Below are positions 25,094 to 33,822 of a stretch of 64,000 bases of DNA, piece after piece (position 1 is the first letter of the stretch; each line of letters begins with the position of its first letter). The notes under the pieces were generated by a model, which searched no databases, was not told the origin of the DNA, and saw nothing but the letters and a program-made list of their open reading frames with translations. The translations under genes and the position numbers were made by a program. Origin of the DNA: an uncultured Pelagibacteraceae bacterium (GTDB taxonomy: Bacteria > Pseudomonadota > Alphaproteobacteria > Pelagibacterales > Pelagibacteraceae); the NCBI GenBank assembly GCA_902579605.1, contig CACHHD010000003.1, positions 62,001 through 126,000 of the forward strand, read 5' to 3'.

Positions 25094-25978
25094 TTAAGCT
25101 GCAATATTTTTTTTGAAACCAAACTTTAAAGTTTCAAGTTTTTTTAATAATTCTTTATTTTTTTTTGAATTTAATAATGTTAAAGGAGGCAGTAAATTTT
25201 TAAATTTAGAATTTTGAGTAGACATATAGCTATGTAAACCAGAGATCAAATTATAATTATCAAAAACATGTCTTACCATGATCAATTTTTCATTAGAAGT
25301 TTGAGGTTTGTTTTTTTCAAAATTATCAAAAACTTCTCTAGCTAATTTATGAGTAACGTTAGCAATAGCAGATATACATCCAGAACAACCAATTTCTAAA
25401 CCTTTAAGTAATTTAGACTCATCTCCCGGAAAAATTAAAAAATCTTTAATTTTAATTTTTTCGTACAAGTTATAGGTGGAGTCTTTACATCCAATAATAT
25501 TTTTGGGAAAAGAATCTACTAATTTTTTAACGAAATTTACCTCAAATTTAAAACCACTTAATTTTTCAAAATTATATAAAATAATTTTTACTTTAGGTAT
25601 TTTCTTTATAATCTCAGAGTAAAATTTAAAAACTCCATCTTCAGAATTGCCTTTATAGTAAGCAGGTGGCATTATAAGAAAATTTTGAAAATCATATTCA
25701 ATTGAGTATCTTATAAATTCAATAGTTTCTGTAAGTGAATTACAGCCAGTTCCTAAGTGAAAATTTTTTTTAAATTTACTTAATGGAAGTTTTGATACTA
25801 ATTCTTTTTTCTCAGCCATTGAAATTAATTGACTTTGCCCTGTTGAGCCAAAAAAGAATACACCATGCAAACCTTCTTTTATTATATTTTCAGCGTGAGA
25901 TATAGTTTCATCAATATCTAATGAAAAATTTTCATCTAAAACACTTAAAGTTGCTGCATAAACACCTTTTTTAATCAT
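25094..25978 (-). CDS. DapA-family aldolase (dihydrodipicolinate synthase / N-acetylneuraminate lyase class)
   Basis: A 294-residue class I aldolase. The Schiff-base lysine is in IIGCKDSTYN near residue 158, the tyrosine in ILYNFEKLSG near 128, and the substrate loop in GVFFFGSTGQSQLI near 42, where true DapA has GTTGE. These differences and the lack of a lysine-pathway neighbour argue that it may not be the housekeeping DapA. A sugar-acid or hydroxyproline-pathway lyase is possible. Confidence 0.75.
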   Translation of the reverse strand: MIKKGVYAATLSVLDENFSLDIDETISHAENIIKEGLHGVFFFGSTGQSQLISMAEKKELVSKLPLSKFKKNFHLGTGCNSLTETIEFIRYSIEYDFQNFLIMPPAYYKGNSEDGVFKFYSEIIKKIPKVKIILYNFEKLSGFKFEVNFVKKLVDSFPKNIIGCKDSTYNLYEKIKIKDFLIFPGDESKLLKGLEIGCSGCISAIANVTHKLAREVFDNFEKNKPQTSNEKLIMVRHVFDNYNLISGLHSYMSTQNSKFKNLLPPLTLLNSKKNKELLKKLETLKFGFKKNIAA

Positions 25979-26025
25979 AATCTTACCTAAATTTATACGT
26001 CTAGGTTATAATAATATTTTTCAAA

Positions 26026-26970
26026 ATGAAAGTTCTTGTTATTCAGCAAAGATATGGGATAGGGGATATGCTTATATTTTTACCTTATCTTAAGGCTTTG
26101 GCAGAAAAAAATAATGTAAAAATTTCTTTGTTAGCAAAAAAAACATCTAGATCATCAGAGTTATTTAAAGCAGAGAATTTTTTGGATGAAATTATAGATT
26201 TAGATTCTACTAATGATGGAATAAGAGGTTTTTTTAAATTATCAAAAGAAATCAAAAGAAGAAAATTTGATAAGATATATATTTTTAATGGATCTTTAAG
26301 ATACAAGATCTTAGCTATATTTGCTGGTATAAAAAGTATATATCAATATCCACTTTTTACTTCTAAAGATATTATATTTCAAACAGCAAAAGTTTTTACT
26401 GAACCACTGGTCGGTAAAATTTTATCTACAGAACCTAATCTTTTATTAAAAGAAGAAGATGTTAATGATGCGAAAAATACTTATAGAATAAATGAAAAAA
26501 CAAAAAATATTGTTTTGGGTGTTTCTGCTTCTGGGCCAACAAAAAGATGGGATATTGAACATTATATAAAATTAGCAGCGCAATTAAGTCACTATAAAGA
26601 ATGTAAGTTTTTTATTGCGGTTGGCAAAGATGATTTGGAAATAATAGATAAAATTAAAAATTCAAATATTAATTCTATTTGTATGACTATGGAAAAATTA
26701 CAAATTTCAAATATTTTAAATATTATTAAAAATTGTAATTTATATATCGGTAATGATACTGGGTTCATGCACATGAGCGCTGCACTTGGGATAAAGTCGA
26801 TCGGAATTTTTACAGACTCTCCAGCTTACTCTTATAGTGCTTATTCTAAAAATATAATTCCAATTGTTCCTAGAGGGGAAACAGTTGAAAGTACAACCCA
26901 CGATACCTTGGGTAAAGATAGAATTTCTTTAGAAGAAGTTTTAGATGCTGCGAAAAAAGTATTAAACTAA
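26026..26970 (+). CDS. Glycosyltransferase family 9 (heptosyltransferase-like)
   Basis: A 314-residue GT-B enzyme of the ADP-heptose:LPS transferase type. The N-terminal QQRYGIGDMLIFLPYLKAL (residues 7-25) and the C-terminal NDTGFMHMSAALGIKSIGIF near residue 245 are the family signatures. It should add a sugar to LPS core or a related surface glycan on the cytoplasmic side. It is convergent with the DnaJ-domain gene, overlapping by four bases. Confidence 0.85.
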   Translation: MKVLVIQQRYGIGDMLIFLPYLKALAEKNNVKISLLAKKTSRSSELFKAENFLDEIIDLDSTNDGIRGFFKLSKEIKRRKFDKIYIFNGSLRYKILAIFAGIKSIYQYPLFTSKDIIFQTAKVFTEPLVGKILSTEPNLLLKEEDVNDAKNTYRINEKTKNIVLGVSASGPTKRWDIEHYIKLAAQLSHYKECKFFIAVGKDDLEIIDKIKNSNINSICMTMEKLQISNILNIIKNCNLYIGNDTGFMHMSAALGIKSIGIFTDSPAYSYSAYSKNIIPIVPRGETVESTTHDTLGKDRISLEEVLDAAKKVLN

Positions 26971-27467
26971 CTAAAGTCAGTTTTTATAATTTTTTCCTTC
27001 GCTTCATTTACTAATTGACTAAGCCGCTCTGAATTAACGTCTCGATTCATATCTGGATGAATTTTTTTTTGTAATTTCGCTGCAGTTTTTAAAACGTCTT
27101 CCTTTGAGCATCCCTTTTTTAAACCTAAAATTTTATAGCTTTCCTCAGTAGATATACTTGTAGTTGCTTGTGACGTTTTGTTGCCAAATCTACCTGAGCT
27201 TCTTAAAACTTGTATAAGCCTCCATAATTGAAATAATTGTAATGCTGTAAAACCTTTTATTTTCAATCCGCTTAGGAGAATTAATAAAAATGGTAGTGAA
27301 AATATATATTTACCGCCTATTGCTAAAATTGCTGCCAAAAATATAGATATAACTATGGCTAATCTTTTCAAAAATTGTGCTATTTTTTTAGTACTAGTTT
27401 TGGCAAACCAATTTAAAAATAAATAAACGATGACAAATATGATAATTCCAATTAAAAACCAATTCAT
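26967..27467 (-). CDS. Membrane-anchored J-domain protein
   Basis: A 166-residue protein with two or three N-terminal hydrophobic segments (IGIIIFVIVYLFLNWF; LAIVISIFLAAILAI; IFSLPFLLILLSGL). The C-terminal J domain (residues about 108-165) contains the HPD motif in KKIHPDMNRD. This layout matches TIM14/DjlA-like J proteins of alphaproteobacteria, which recruit DnaK to the membrane. It is divergent from the oligopeptidase, with 14 bases between starts. Confidence 0.85.
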   Translation of the reverse strand: MNWFLIGIIIFVIVYLFLNWFAKTSTKKIAQFLKRLAIVISIFLAAILAIGGKYIFSLPFLLILLSGLKIKGFTALQLFQLWRLIQVLRSSGRFGNKTSQATTSISTEESYKILGLKKGCSKEDVLKTAAKLQKKIHPDMNRDVNSERLSQLVNEAKEKIIKTDFS

Positions 27468-27481
27468 ATAATTCTTTTAAA

Positions 27482-29560
27482 ATGAGTATACCAGAATTAA
27501 AAAAAATAAAGAGCGAGAAAAAGTATCACAATACTACTTTAAAGGATGATTATTCTTGGGTGGATCAGCCTGATATTTTAGATGTTTTAAAAAATCCAAA
27601 TAAGTTACATCCTGAAGTTAAAAAGTATATTGAAGAAAATAACTTATTAACTGAAAAATATTTTGATGATGTTAAAGGTCTGCAAAAAAAACTTTTTAAC
27701 GAAATTAAATCAAAAATTAAACTCGATGATACATCTTTAAAATTTAAAGATAAAAAATACTTTTATTGGAGTAAAACAGAAGCTAAAGGGAATTATGGTA
27801 AGCGATTAAGACAATTAATCGATAAATCTAAACAAGAAGAAATTTATTTCGATGGAGACTTAGAAAAGAAAAAATCTGGATCCGAATATTTTGGCCTAGG
27901 TAGTGTCAGTGTTTCCCATAACGATGACTTGATGGCATATTCTCTAGATTTAAAAGGATCTGAGTATTACACTATTTATTTAAGAGATTTAACTAATAAT
28001 AAAAATTTACCTGATCAAATTGAAAATACTAGCGGAAGTATTACGTGGTCACTAGATAGTAAAAGTTTTTTTTATTCAAAACTAGATAAATTTCACAGAC
28101 CTAGAAAAATTTATAAACATTTTTTAGGTAAGCCTGTTGAAAGTGACGAACTTATTTTTGAGGAAAAAGATGAAACTTTTACATGTAGTCTTGGTTTAAC
28201 ATCGGATGAAAAATATTTCATAATTTCCACCTCAGATCATATTACCACTGAGGAACATTTTTTTGAGTCAACTAGTGAAGAAATTAAACCAAGACTGTTT
28301 AAAAAAAGAAAAAAAGACGTACGTTATTCTTTGGACTCCTGGAGGGATTATTTCTATGTTCACACCAATGAAAATGCAAGAGACTATAAAATTTTAAGAT
28401 GTAAAAAAAATAATATTGAAAATTTGGAGGAATTTGTTCCACCAAAAAAAGAGACGGTTATTGGTGGTTTAGATTTTTTGGATAATTATATAATTAGAGC
28501 TGAAAAATCTGATGCTATTTCAAAGTTATATGCGAGAATTATTAATACAAATGAGGAAGAGGAAATAAAAATTTCTAACGAACCTATTGGTGTTCCTGGA
28601 GCCAGTTTAATGCAAAAGGATACTAATACCTCTAAAATAAGAATTAGTTGGGAGAGCATGGCGACACCGGGTAAAATATTTGAATATGATATTAAAACAA
28701 AAGAAAAAAAATTAGTTAAGGAGGTTGAAATCCCTTCTGGCCATGATCCAGATAAATACATTGTTGAAAGAATAAAAGCTAAATCTCATGATGGACGTAT
28801 GATACCTATTAGTTTAGTTAGACTTAAAAGTTCAAAACAAGACGGAACATCAAAAATATTATTGTATGCTTACGGGGCATATAAACATAGTGTATCTCCA
28901 TCATTTAGTGCTTCAAGATTTTGCTTAGTTGATAGAGGTATTACATTCGCAATCGCACATATAAGAGGTGGGGGAGATTTAGGAGATAATTGGCACACAG
29001 AAGGGAAAAAGAAACTTAAGAAAAATACTTTTCACGATTATATCGCATGTGCAAATCACTTAATTGAGCAAAGGTATACACATAAAGGCGGATTATGTTT
29101 TTACGGAGGTAGTGCTGGAGGACTTACAGGAGGTAGTGTAGCAAATATGGCTCCAGAATTATTTTTTGCAATGTTATTGCTAGTGCCTTTTGTAGATACG
29201 ATGACAACGATGTTAAATGAAAAACTGCCACTCACACCAGCTGAGTGGGAGCTTTGGGGAAATCCAATTAAAAGTAAAGAGTACTTTGACTACATACTAT
29301 CTTATTCTCCTTATAATAATTTAAGTAAAAAAAAATACCCTCCAATGTTAATCACGTCTTCAATATTTGATAACAGAGTTTTATATTCCGAGCCCGTAAA
29401 ATATATCGCTAAGTTAAGAGATGTTAAAGAAGATGACAACGAACAATTATTAAAGTGTAAAATGGAAGCAGCTGGTCATGGCGGAATGAGTGGTAGAGAT
29501 AATGCTATTAAAGAACTTGCTGAAGAATATAGTTTTATTTTAAAGAACGCTAAAGTTTGA
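27482..29560 (+). CDS. ptrB: Oligopeptidase B (prolyl oligopeptidase family S9A)
   Basis: A 692-residue serine peptidase cutting after basic residues in short peptides. The beta-propeller occupies about 70-400 and the alpha/beta hydrolase domain the rest. The nucleophile is Ser544 in YGGSAGGLTGG, with RGGGDLGDNWH near 500, the Asp in SSIFDNRVLYSEP near 630 and the His in AAGHGGMSGR near 665. The signature and length fit PtrB. No signal peptide, so cytoplasmic. Confidence 0.93.
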   Translation: MSIPELKKIKSEKKYHNTTLKDDYSWVDQPDILDVLKNPNKLHPEVKKYIEENNLLTEKYFDDVKGLQKKLFNEIKSKIKLDDTSLKFKDKKYFYWSKTEAKGNYGKRLRQLIDKSKQEEIYFDGDLEKKKSGSEYFGLGSVSVSHNDDLMAYSLDLKGSEYYTIYLRDLTNNKNLPDQIENTSGSITWSLDSKSFFYSKLDKFHRPRKIYKHFLGKPVESDELIFEEKDETFTCSLGLTSDEKYFIISTSDHITTEEHFFESTSEEIKPRLFKKRKKDVRYSLDSWRDYFYVHTNENARDYKILRCKKNNIENLEEFVPPKKETVIGGLDFLDNYIIRAEKSDAISKLYARIINTNEEEEIKISNEPIGVPGASLMQKDTNTSKIRISWESMATPGKIFEYDIKTKEKKLVKEVEIPSGHDPDKYIVERIKAKSHDGRMIPISLVRLKSSKQDGTSKILLYAYGAYKHSVSPSFSASRFCLVDRGITFAIAHIRGGGDLGDNWHTEGKKKLKKNTFHDYIACANHLIEQRYTHKGGLCFYGGSAGGLTGGSVANMAPELFFAMLLLVPFVDTMTTMLNEKLPLTPAEWELWGNPIKSKEYFDYILSYSPYNNLSKKKYPPMLITSSIFDNRVLYSEPVKYIAKLRDVKEDDNEQLLKCKMEAAGHGGMSGRDNAIKELAEEYSFILKNAKV

Positions 29561-29567
29561 ATATCAC

Positions 29568-29598
29568 CTTGAAAATTAAAAAAAAGTTACCATATAAG
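29568..29598 (+). promoter_or_regulatory. RpoH (heat-shock) promoter of hsp20
   Basis: CTTGAA (29568-29573) and CCATATAAG (29590-29598) fit the alphaproteobacterial RpoH pattern CTTG-N18-CYxTAT. The spacing is one base longer than in the GCGGGTAT elements, which have GG where this has CC. It begins just after the oligopeptidase stop. Confidence 0.65.
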
Positions 29599-29602
29599 TT
29601 CT

Positions 29603-29656
29603 TGTTGATTGCCGAAAGGGATCAACATTAACCTTGCTAACAAAGGAGGAAATATG
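29603..29656 (+). promoter_or_regulatory. ROSE-like RNA thermometer in the hsp20 leader
   Basis: Two hairpins can form. The first has TGTTGAT (29603-29609) with ATCAACA (29621-29627) plus an inner CC-GAAA-GG tetraloop. In the second, CCTTGCT (29632-29638) faces AAGGAGG (29643-29649), the ribosome-binding site. ROSE elements of rhizobial small heat-shock genes use a U(U/C)GCU motif opposite the Shine-Dalgarno sequence in the last hairpin. The TTGCT here is in that place. Melting on warming would free the site. Confidence 0.5.
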
Positions 29657-30097
29657 ACAAGTAAGGATCTATCGATCTTTAATTCACTAAGACCTTTTAG
29701 CATTGGATTCGATGACATGTTTGATCAGTTCGAGTCTATGTTAGGGAATGGCAGTCTTGCTGTACAAAGCAATTACCCGCCATATAACATTCGAAAAGCA
29801 GGCAAAGATAAATATGCTATTGAAGTAGCAGTTGCTGGCTTTAACAAAGACGATGTTGAGGTAGAATATGAAGATAATCTTTTAACTGTAAAAACTAAAC
29901 AAGTTAAAAGCACTGAGAAAAAAGATGGTGAAGAGATAATTCATAGAGGTATTTCTCAAAGATCTTTTGCCAGATCATTTACAATTGCAGATGATGTAAA
30001 AGTAGGTGGTGCTGAGTTAAAAGATGGACTTTTGACAATTTCTTGTGAAAAAATTGTGCCAGAAGCAAAGAAAAAAAGACTTATTGAGATCAAATAA
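29654..30097 (+). CDS. hsp20: Small heat-shock protein Hsp20 (IbpA-like)
   Basis: A 147-residue holdase that binds unfolding proteins. The alpha-crystallin domain runs from YPPYNIRKAGKDKYAIEVAVAG (near residue 37) to the GLLTISCEKIVPE segment (near 130), with a short basic C-terminal extension. I take ATG 29654, which follows a strong AAGGAGG, over an upstream frame start at 29609 inside the leader. A perfect terminator follows. Regulation is probably by RpoH plus a leader RNA. Confidence 0.93.
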   Translation: MTSKDLSIFNSLRPFSIGFDDMFDQFESMLGNGSLAVQSNYPPYNIRKAGKDKYAIEVAVAGFNKDDVEVEYEDNLLTVKTKQVKSTEKKDGEEIIHRGISQRSFARSFTIADDVKVGGAELKDGLLTISCEKIVPEAKKKRLIEIK

Positions 30098-30104
30098 GTT
30101 TACC

Positions 30105-30138
30105 TTACTTGCGGAGCAATCTCCGCAAGTAAACTTTT
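30105..30138 (+). terminator. Rho-independent terminator of hsp20
   Basis: TTACTTGCGGAG (30105-30116) pairs over 12 bases with CTCCGCAAGTAA (30121-30132) around CAAT, followed by ACTTTTT. It is the strongest terminator in the window. Confidence 0.9.
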
Positions 30139-30143
30139 TAATT

Positions 30144-30584
30144 ATGGAGATAACAGAAAAATTTGATTGGTTTTGTAAAACTACTTGGTCCAAAAGTGCT
30201 TATAATACTTTATGGTGCCTTATTGGATGCTCTATAGGCGACTTTGGAACTATTTATTATTTTCAAATAACTCCTCACTCTTTATCAGTATTTTTAGTAA
30301 TGTTAATTGCTATAATTAATGGAATAATAACTTCTATCATTCTTGAGACTATAATTTTATTTAGACAAAAGTTTAAGTTAATAGAAGCGTTTAAAATTGC
30401 TTGTGGGATGTCACTAATCAGTATGATTTCTATGGAAGTAGCAATGAACTTGACAGACTACTTAATTGTAGGTTCAGCAAAATTAGTATGGTGGGTCGTA
30501 CCTATAATGTTGCTAGTTGGATTTTTAACACCTTGGCCTTATAATTATTGGAGATTAAAAAAATTTAATAAAGCTTGCCACTAA
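30144..30584 (+). CDS. DUF4396-like membrane protein
   Basis: The 146-residue product from ATG 30144 has four membrane helices. Its first helix carries the NTLWCLIGCSIGDFG signature, resembling the HCxxGCxxG motif of DUF4396 proteins, which suggests metal or thiol chemistry in the membrane. The upstream part of the frame (from 30045) overlaps hsp20 and its terminator and is discarded. It overlaps the convergent lipoprotein gene by four bases. Function unknown. Confidence 0.65.
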   Translation: MEITEKFDWFCKTTWSKSAYNTLWCLIGCSIGDFGTIYYFQITPHSLSVFLVMLIAIINGIITSIILETIILFRQKFKLIEAFKIACGMSLISMISMEVAMNLTDYLIVGSAKLVWWVVPIMLLVGFLTPWPYNYWRLKKFNKACH

Positions 30585-30886
30585 AAACAGTTTTTGCTTG
30601 TAAAGCCTACAACTTTATTTTTACTGTTAATTTCAAATATTCTTTCGCATTTAATTTTTAATTTTTGTCTTGTGTAAACATAAAACCTATTTTTTGAACT
30701 ATCTTTAAAACTAACTTTATCAGGCTTTCCAAACTTTATTTTTAATTCTTCTTCAGATTTATTTAGCCACATACTTAATTCTTTTTCTTCCTGCGAAACT
30801 TTTTCATCAATCTTATTTGATACAGTTTGACAAGACGCTAAATTAATGAATAAAAAAATTACTATAAAAATTAATTTCATTTTCAA
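30581..30886 (-). CDS. Small lipoprotein
   Basis: A 101-residue protein with a lipoprotein signal (lipobox LASC at residues 16-19). The mature part (EELKIKFGKPDKVSFKDSSKNRFYVYTR) recalls the SmpA/BamE-like fold, in which a short helix with GKPD precedes a beta strand. Two Cys near the C-terminus could pair. Outer-membrane assembly or an inhibitor-like role is possible; no family assigned firmly. Confidence 0.6.
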   Translation of the reverse strand: MKMKLIFIVIFLFINLASCQTVSNKIDEKVSQEEKELSMWLNKSEEELKIKFGKPDKVSFKDSSKNRFYVYTRQKLKIKCERIFEINSKNKVVGFTSKNCF

Positions 30887-31014
30887 CCAAGTGTAGAATA
30901 TACATCAATTTTATAAACAGAAATATTTATCATAGGTTGTAATTACGAAACTACCTGGTTTTTTAAAAGATTTATTGAGAGAATCATTGTAATCACAGTT
31001 TATAGGAGGTTTTT

Positions 31015-32325
31015 ATGCTCGAAAAATATTTTGAATACAAAAAACACAAAACAAACTTTAGAACAGAAGTAATAGCTGGTGTAACAACATTTCTTACAAT
31101 GGCTTATATAATGTTCTTAAATCCTTTTATTTTATCTGGAGAATTTGCAGGACCGGAAAAAGGATTTTTTGATTTTGGTGCTGTCTTTACTGCAACAATT
31201 GTAGCTACTGCCATAGCTTGTTTTATAATGGCTTTTTACGGAAAAACTTGGCCGATTGGATTAGCGCCGGGAATGGGAATTAATGCTTTTGTTGCATTCG
31301 GTGTCGTCGCAGGAATGGGCTATACACCACAACAAGCTTTAGGAGCAGTTTTAGTTGCTGGTGTATTGTTCCTATTGATTTCTTTAACTCCAATAAGAGC
31401 CTGGTTAATTAACTCTATTCCAAGAAGTTTGAAGTTAGGAATTGGAGCCGGGATAGGTGGCTTTCTTGCAATAATAGGACTTGAAATCATGGGGGTTGTT
31501 GGTGATCACCCTGTTACCTTAGTCACTTTAGGTGACATCAAAAATCCATTGGTTTTACTAGGATGTTTGGCTTTTGTATCCATGGTTGTAATGGAAAAAA
31601 TGAAAATACGTGGAAACATTATAATTGGAATACTTGTTTTTAGTATTATCGCGTGGGTAACTGGTCTTGCAAAATTTAATGGTGTGGTAAGCAGCCCTCC
31701 ACCCATGACTTATCTTTTTGCATTTGATCTAGGAGCGGCTTTGACCGCAGGAATGTCAACAGTAATATTTACTTTATTATTTATTGACTTCTTTGATACA
31801 GCCGGAACCTTGACTTCTGTTGCAAACGTTGCTGGTAAAGTTGGCAAAGATGGAAAAGTTCAAGACATAAATAAAGCTATGTTGTCTGACAGTGTCGGTA
31901 CAGTTGCTGGTGCTTTTATGGGAACTACCACAGTAACAAGTTATGTAGAGTCGGGAGCCGGTGTAAAAGCTGGTGGAAGAACTGGTATGACTTCTTTAGT
32001 AATTGGAGTTTTATTTTTAGCTTGTTTATTTTTCTCTCCATTAGCAACAAGTTTGCCTAAAGAAATCGATGGAGCTGCATTACTATACGTTGCTGTATTA
32101 TTTATTAGGAATTTAGTAGATATAGAATGGAATGATATAGCTGAGTCAGCACCTGCAGTGGTGGCTTTTATAGCAATGCCTTTAACTTATTCTATAAGTC
32201 ATGGGATAGCTTTAAGTTTTATAGCTTATGCGCTAATTAAAATTTTCACAGGAAAATTTAATTCTACTTCACCGGCTATTTGGTTAATAGCTGTGTTAAG
32301 TGTTGCGAGTTTCGCTGTAGCTTAA
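31015..32325 (+). CDS. AzgA/PbuG-type purine permease
   Basis: A 436-residue NCS2 transporter importing guanine/hypoxanthine or adenine with protons. The signature regions are TEVIAGVTTFLTMAYIMFLNP (residues about 16-36), GLAPGMGINAFVAFG near 83, FFDTAGTLTSVANVAG near 262 and TTTVTSYVESGAG near 302, among 12 or more helices. A good ribosome-binding site (AGGAGG) precedes it and a terminator follows. The neighbouring phosphoribosyltransferase would trap the imported base as nucleotide. Confidence 0.9.
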   Translation: MLEKYFEYKKHKTNFRTEVIAGVTTFLTMAYIMFLNPFILSGEFAGPEKGFFDFGAVFTATIVATAIACFIMAFYGKTWPIGLAPGMGINAFVAFGVVAGMGYTPQQALGAVLVAGVLFLLISLTPIRAWLINSIPRSLKLGIGAGIGGFLAIIGLEIMGVVGDHPVTLVTLGDIKNPLVLLGCLAFVSMVVMEKMKIRGNIIIGILVFSIIAWVTGLAKFNGVVSSPPPMTYLFAFDLGAALTAGMSTVIFTLLFIDFFDTAGTLTSVANVAGKVGKDGKVQDINKAMLSDSVGTVAGAFMGTTTVTSYVESGAGVKAGGRTGMTSLVIGVLFLACLFFSPLATSLPKEIDGAALLYVAVLFIRNLVDIEWNDIAESAPAVVAFIAMPLTYSISHGIALSFIAYALIKIFTGKFNSTSPAIWLIAVLSVASFAVA

Positions 32326-32335
32326 ATAATTTTAA

Positions 32336-32358
32336 GGGCTGGGAAACCAGCCCTTTTT
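32336..32358. terminator. Terminator between convergent purine genes
   Basis: GGGCTGG (32336-32342), GAAA tetraloop, CCAGCCC (32347-32353) and TTTTT (32354-32358). AA precedes the stem, so it may also act on the opposite strand. Confidence 0.88.
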
Positions 32359-32878
32359 ACTTTTGATTTTTTTTTAAATCTTCAATTCGTATTTCTTCGT
32401 ACTTTTCAAACGGCTGTACTATCCAAGGATTGTCTTTAAGTTTTTGTGCACAAAAATCAGGCTCAAAAGTCGAGTCTGCTTTTTTCCAAAGTACAGCAGT
32501 TTTAATTGATTTAATTTTTCCTTTTAATGGAGGATAATTTTTTAACCAATCAATGCTTTTGTTTAATGTAACTCCAGTATCTGATAAGTCGTCACATAGC
32601 AAAATATTACCACTCATCTCTTGCACAGTAGAGCTTAGTTCTCTAGAAAAAACTAATTCTCCTTGTTGGTCCTCAATGTTTTCTCCGGAATAAGACTCCA
32701 CAGCTAGATATGCACATTTTAATTTAAAAACTCTACTTAAAACATCTATTATGGGCGCTCCACCTCTCATTATTCCTATTAATAAATTTGGTTTAAAGCC
32801 ACTGTCATAAATCTGTATTGCAAGCTCCTCGACTATTTGATTATACTCTTTCCAGTCTATGATTAATTTGTTGGCCAT
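32357..32878 (-). CDS. Purine phosphoribosyltransferase (xanthine/hypoxanthine type)
   Basis: A 173-residue type I PRTase with the PRPP-binding motif NILLCDDLSDTGVTL near residue 95. MRGGAPIIDVLSR near residue 38 is the pyrophosphate loop. It most resembles Gpt/HGPRT-like salvage enzymes. It converts imported base to the nucleotide. The convergent AzgA permease supports purine salvage. Confidence 0.85.
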   Translation of the reverse strand: MANKLIIDWKEYNQIVEELAIQIYDSGFKPNLLIGIMRGGAPIIDVLSRVFKLKCAYLAVESYSGENIEDQQGELVFSRELSSTVQEMSGNILLCDDLSDTGVTLNKSIDWLKNYPPLKGKIKSIKTAVLWKKADSTFEPDFCAQKLKDNPWIVQPFEKYEEIRIEDLKKNQK

Positions 32879-32911
32879 AGAAAAAATTAATTTATTTTAA
32901 GGGAGTTGTAA

Positions 32912-33199
32912 ATGAAAGGTTACGTAGTTTGTGTTTATAAAAGTATAAGTAACGAGGAGAAGTTGAAAGAATATGCTGTTAAAGCTAGAGCAGCGGTTGA
33001 AAAATATAAAGGGAAATTTTTAATTAGGGGAGGTAAGTCTAATTTAAATGAAGGTGAAAAATCACCTAGAACAGTTGTAATTGAGTTTCCATCTTTCGAA
33101 GAAGCAAATTCTTTCTACATTTCTAAAGAATATCAAGATGCACATTCTATATTAAAGGGTTATGCTATTAGACAGCATCAAACAATTGAAGGTGTTTAA
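32912..33199 (+). CDS. DUF1330 protein
   Basis: A 95-residue ferredoxin-like (dimeric alpha-beta barrel) protein: GYVVCVYKSISNEEKLKEY, GKFLIRGGKS, RTVVIEFPSFEEANSFY and EYQDAHSIL match DUF1330 order. Cytoplasmic; biochemical role unknown. Convergent with the glycosylase, overlapping by four bases. Confidence 0.88.
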   Translation: MKGYVVCVYKSISNEEKLKEYAVKARAAVEKYKGKFLIRGGKSNLNEGEKSPRTVVIEFPSFEEANSFYISKEYQDAHSILKGYAIRQHQTIEGV

Positions 33200-33822
33200 T
33201 ACTGTATTGGTTCATCATCAATTGAGCGCCAGAGATACCAAGTAGCAACAGAGCAATAAGGGCTAAATTTTTTATAAAGTTTAATTAAAAAACTTTTTGG
33301 TGGAAAATATTTTTTTTTATAATTATTTGATATTGCTCTTAAGAGACCAATATCTTGTAGTGGCCAAATATTTGATCTATTGAATGTAAATAATAATATC
33401 ATTTCTGCAGACCATCTACCTATTTGCCTCAAATTAGATAAATACTCGATAGCTTCTTCATCATTCATATTTTTAATTAAATTTGGATTAAACTCTTTGC
33501 TTAAAATTTTTTTAGCTAGTTCTTTAATTCCTTTAGCTTTTTGTCTGCTTAACCCACAACCTTTTAAACTGGGTGTGGATAATTTATTTACAATTTTAGG
33601 ATTTATTCTTCCATTACATTTTTTTTTAAATTTTAAAAAGACTGAATTAGCTGCTGCTACACTTATTTGTTGACCAATTATACTTTTGCATAATGAAAAA
33701 AAAACATCATTTCTAGTTATCAATGATCCATCTTTATAATTTAAAATTAGTCTAGCCATTACTTTATCTCTCTTAGATAGAATTTTTTTGGCTTTAGACC
33801 AGTACCTCGGTGGTTTGCTCAT
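33196..33822 (-). CDS. DNA-3-methyladenine glycosylase II-like (HhH-GPD)
   Basis: Removes alkylated purines from DNA. The 208 residues contain the helix-hairpin-helix with LRQIGRWSAEMILLF near residue 132 and the catalytic Asp in PLQDIGLLRAI near 155. QQISVAAANSVFLKF near 50 is the preceding helix. There is no catalytic Lys, so it is a monofunctional AlkA-type enzyme without the extra N-terminal domain. It overlaps the EamA gene start by four bases. Confidence 0.87.
   Translation of the reverse strand: MSKPPRYWSKAKKILSKRDKVMARLILNYKDGSLITRNDVFFSLCKSIIGQQISVAAANSVFLKFKKKCNGRINPKIVNKLSTPSLKGCGLSRQKAKGIKELAKKILSKEFNPNLIKNMNDEEAIEYLSNLRQIGRWSAEMILLFTFNRSNIWPLQDIGLLRAISNNYKKKYFPPKSFLIKLYKKFSPYCSVATWYLWRSIDDEPIQY

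Noticed and set aside
30920-31014. Purine riboswitch ahead of the AzgA permease
   Set aside because: The leader lacks the conserved purine-riboswitch core and loop pairs; only a weak AGGT/ACCT hairpin is seen.
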